Positions 6,450 through 7,389 of a stretch of DNA of 7,389 bases are shown here, one piece after another. Source of the stretch: Bacteroidota bacterium (GTDB taxonomy: Bacteria; Bacteroidota; Bacteroidia; NS11-12g; UBA9320); the NCBI GenBank assembly GCA_003484585.1, contig DNBZ01000250.1, forward strand, positions 1 through 7,389, read 5' to 3'. Position 1 is the first letter of the stretch. Each line of letters opens with the position of its first letter. A program made the position numbers and the translations under genes. The notes under the pieces are model-generated. The model ran no database searches. It had not been told where the DNA came from and was given only the letters and a program-made list of their open reading frames with translations.

Positions 6450-6457
6450 CAAATTTA
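6450..6457 (-). promoter_or_regulatory. Candidate Bacteroidota -7 promoter element for the UbiA/PKS operon
   Basis: On the minus strand this reads TAAATTTG, an exact match to the Bacteroidota consensus TAnnTTTG, five bases before the ATG of the 56-residue gene and just after the upstream terminator. A transcript from it would start at or within a few bases of the ATG, so it could be nearly leaderless. No good -33 TTTG is found at the usual spacing, where the terminator stem lies, so confidence is limited. Confidence 0.4.
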
Positions 6458-6460
6458 CGA

Positions 6461-6496
6461 AAACAAAAAATCCCTTACGCTAAGCATAAAGGATTT
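6461..6496 (-). terminator. Intrinsic terminator of the Asp-rich protein gene
   Basis: In the leftward transcript, arms at 6496-6484 and 6480-6468 form a 13-base-pair stem (11 Watson-Crick pairs and two G-U wobbles) with a 3-base UUA loop. The stem runs directly into UUUUUU-G-UUU. It starts 26 bases after the stop at 6523. On the plus strand the wobbles become C-A mismatches and the U-tract is poor, so it acts for the leftward direction. Confidence 0.85.
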
Positions 6497-6522
6497 AAAT
6501 ATTTTATAGAATTATGCTTCGT

Positions 6523-7389
6523 TTACCAATCGTCGTCGTCTATGAATGGAGTGGCTGCACAAGTAGCTTTTAGGTCATCGATTAATCTAGTCATTTGACT
6601 ATTGCAAGCCATAAGGATTTTATCGTTTCCTTTTATATTCTTCTTAGCGGTCAGATAATATTCCATATACGTAGCATCATTTTCCTTGTCTCCAGACCTG
6701 TTAGGTGTAACGTGTACAAAGTTGTTGAATTTATATCTGTAGCGTTCGTCTTTGAATCTAAGTTCCATATCAAACTCTATAACCCCGATTGTAGTTTTTT
6801 GGTATTTGTTAACTACTACAGTTAGTGGCATTACAATGTATGCTTTTATGGTCTGGCCTTCTTTACCGTCCGGGTCTAAACCTGCTTGGTCAATCATGTG
6901 CTTAGCTTCTTTCTCACCAAATTGTTTTTTCATCCAAACAATAGCTCTGGCATATAAGGAATCTGAAGTAGAATAATCATCGCCACCTAGATCTAAAAAT
7001 CTATCTGGAACTATAACTTCTACTATTTCTACAAAAGTTACCAATTGATCAATGCTGTCATATGGCATCCCTGTAAATCTTTCGTAAGGCTTTGCTTCTA
7101 TAGTAGGGCGTGAAGTTCTAACGTAGCCTTGATTTCCTCCGCTTCCGAAGTCAAAACCGCCGTCATCATCTCCCCAAGAATCGTCGCTATCCCAGTCGTC
7201 ACCTCCGTTGGAGTCTAATGCAGGTGCTCCAGAAGGATCGTAGTCGTAGTCTGTACTGGCATTGTCTCCGTCGCCAGCATCCCAAGAATCGCCAGAGTCA
7301 TCGTCATCCCATGTGTCTCCAGAATCGTCCCAAGATTGTGCATTGGCCATAAGACCGAAAACGCAAAAAGTAAGCAGTGTAAGAATGGT
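6523..7389 (-). CDS. Secreted Asp-rich protein with DUF4468-like C-terminal domain (5' end outside window)
   Basis: The frame stays open to the window edge, so the gene is partial. The in-frame ATG at 7350 is not the true start: the 13 codons before it read TILTLLTFCVFGL and continue into MANAQ, a classic signal-peptide core with an Ala-Asn-Ala cleavage site. The mature N-terminal region (about 63 residues) holds 24 Asp, no Glu, Lys or Arg, and recurring Trp-Asp units. A linker leads to a folded C-terminal domain with SLYARAIVWMKKQFG, then VIEFDMELRFKDERYRYKFNNF; the 'LYxRAxxW' and 'KDxRYRY' patterns match DUF4468 domains of exported Bacteroidota proteins, whose function is unknown. The protein ends IDDDDW. 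The terminator at 6461-6496 ends the unit, so it is probably unrelated to the biosynthetic operon. Confidence 0.75.
   Translation of the reverse strand, partial: TILTLLTFCVFGLMANAQSWDDSGDTWDDDDSGDSWDAGDGDNASTDYDYDPSGAPALDSNGGDDWDSDDSWGDDDGGFDFGSGGNQGYVRTSRPTIEAKPYERFTGMPYDSIDQLVTFVEIVEVIVPDRFLDLGGDDYSTSDSLYARAIVWMKKQFGEKEAKHMIDQAGLDPDGKEGQTIKAYIVMPLTVVVNKYQKTTIGVIEFDMELRFKDERYRYKFNNFVHVTPNRSGDKENDATYMEYYLTAKKNIKGNDKILMACNSQMTRLIDDLKATCAATPFIDDDDW
7147..7335 (-). repeat. Imperfect Asp/Trp/Ser/Gly low-complexity coding repeat
   Basis: This segment of the secreted protein gene encodes degenerate units such as SWDDSGDTW, DDDDSGDSW and DDWDSDDSW. At DNA level the plus strand shows repeated atcgtc/tcccaag-like blocks. 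The 63 residues contain 24 Asp and no Glu or basic residue. It is likely disordered or metal-binding, and prone to slippage-driven length change. Confidence 0.7.

Noticed and set aside
6401..6598. 65-residue plus-strand open frame across 6401-6598
   Set aside because: It crosses the terminator stem and is antisense to both the 56-residue gene and the end of the Asp-rich protein gene; its composition looks random.
7348..7350. ATG at 7350 as start of the Asp-rich protein
   Set aside because: The frame continues upstream to the window edge with a hydrophobic signal-peptide core that needs MANAQ as its cleavage region, so this Met is internal.

Overview
The window looks like chromosomal DNA from a Bacteroidota bacterium, most likely a flavobacterium or close relative. 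The evidence is AT-rich DNA, almost no Shine-Dalgarno sequences ahead of the starts, two genes whose only sensible start is TTG, and protein types common in that phylum: a secreted DUF4468-like protein, a YceI protein with a signal peptide, and a small HAD protein often labelled 'phosphoheptose isomerase'. The assignment below phylum is a guess. I see no tRNA, rRNA, CRISPR array, insertion sequence or phage gene, and no gene-free stretch longer than about 80 bases.

Left part (1-1750): an EamA/DMT-type membrane transporter runs leftward. Across a 38-base AT-rich gap, a two-gene rightward unit encodes a small YkvA/DUF1232 membrane protein and a HAD-like phosphatase-fold protein. This unit converges on the leftward genes that fill the rest of the window.

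Centre (1793-6444, all leftward): a compact operon that reads like a biosynthetic pathway. In transcription order it holds a 56-residue secreted small protein (missed by simple ORF length cut-offs), a UbiA-family membrane prenyltransferase, a type III polyketide synthase with an intact Cys-His-Asn triad, a class I SAM methyltransferase, an FAD-dependent hydroxylase-like flavoprotein, and an exported YceI-family protein. Spacing is very tight (14-base overlap, 3-base gap, 8-base overlap, 8-base overlap, 22-base gap), which implies one transcript and translational coupling. A hairpin follows the YceI stop, then a 70-residue protein of unknown function. The polyketide synthase/methyltransferase/flavoprotein trio parallels SrsA-SrsB-SrsC of Streptomyces griseus, which makes methylated alkylresorcinols and alkylquinones. 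Adding UbiA and YceI (a lipocalin-like family known to bind polyisoprenoid chains) suggests a prenylated polyketide quinone or phenolic lipid with its own periplasmic carrier. That product is inference.

Right part (6461-7389): the 3' portion of a gene for a secreted protein with a very Asp-rich, Trp-punctuated N-terminal region and a DUF4468-like C-terminal domain. Its true start lies outside the window. It ends in a clear intrinsic terminator, which separates it from the operon. Just after the terminator is an exact match to the Bacteroidota -7 promoter element, close to the start of the 56-residue gene.
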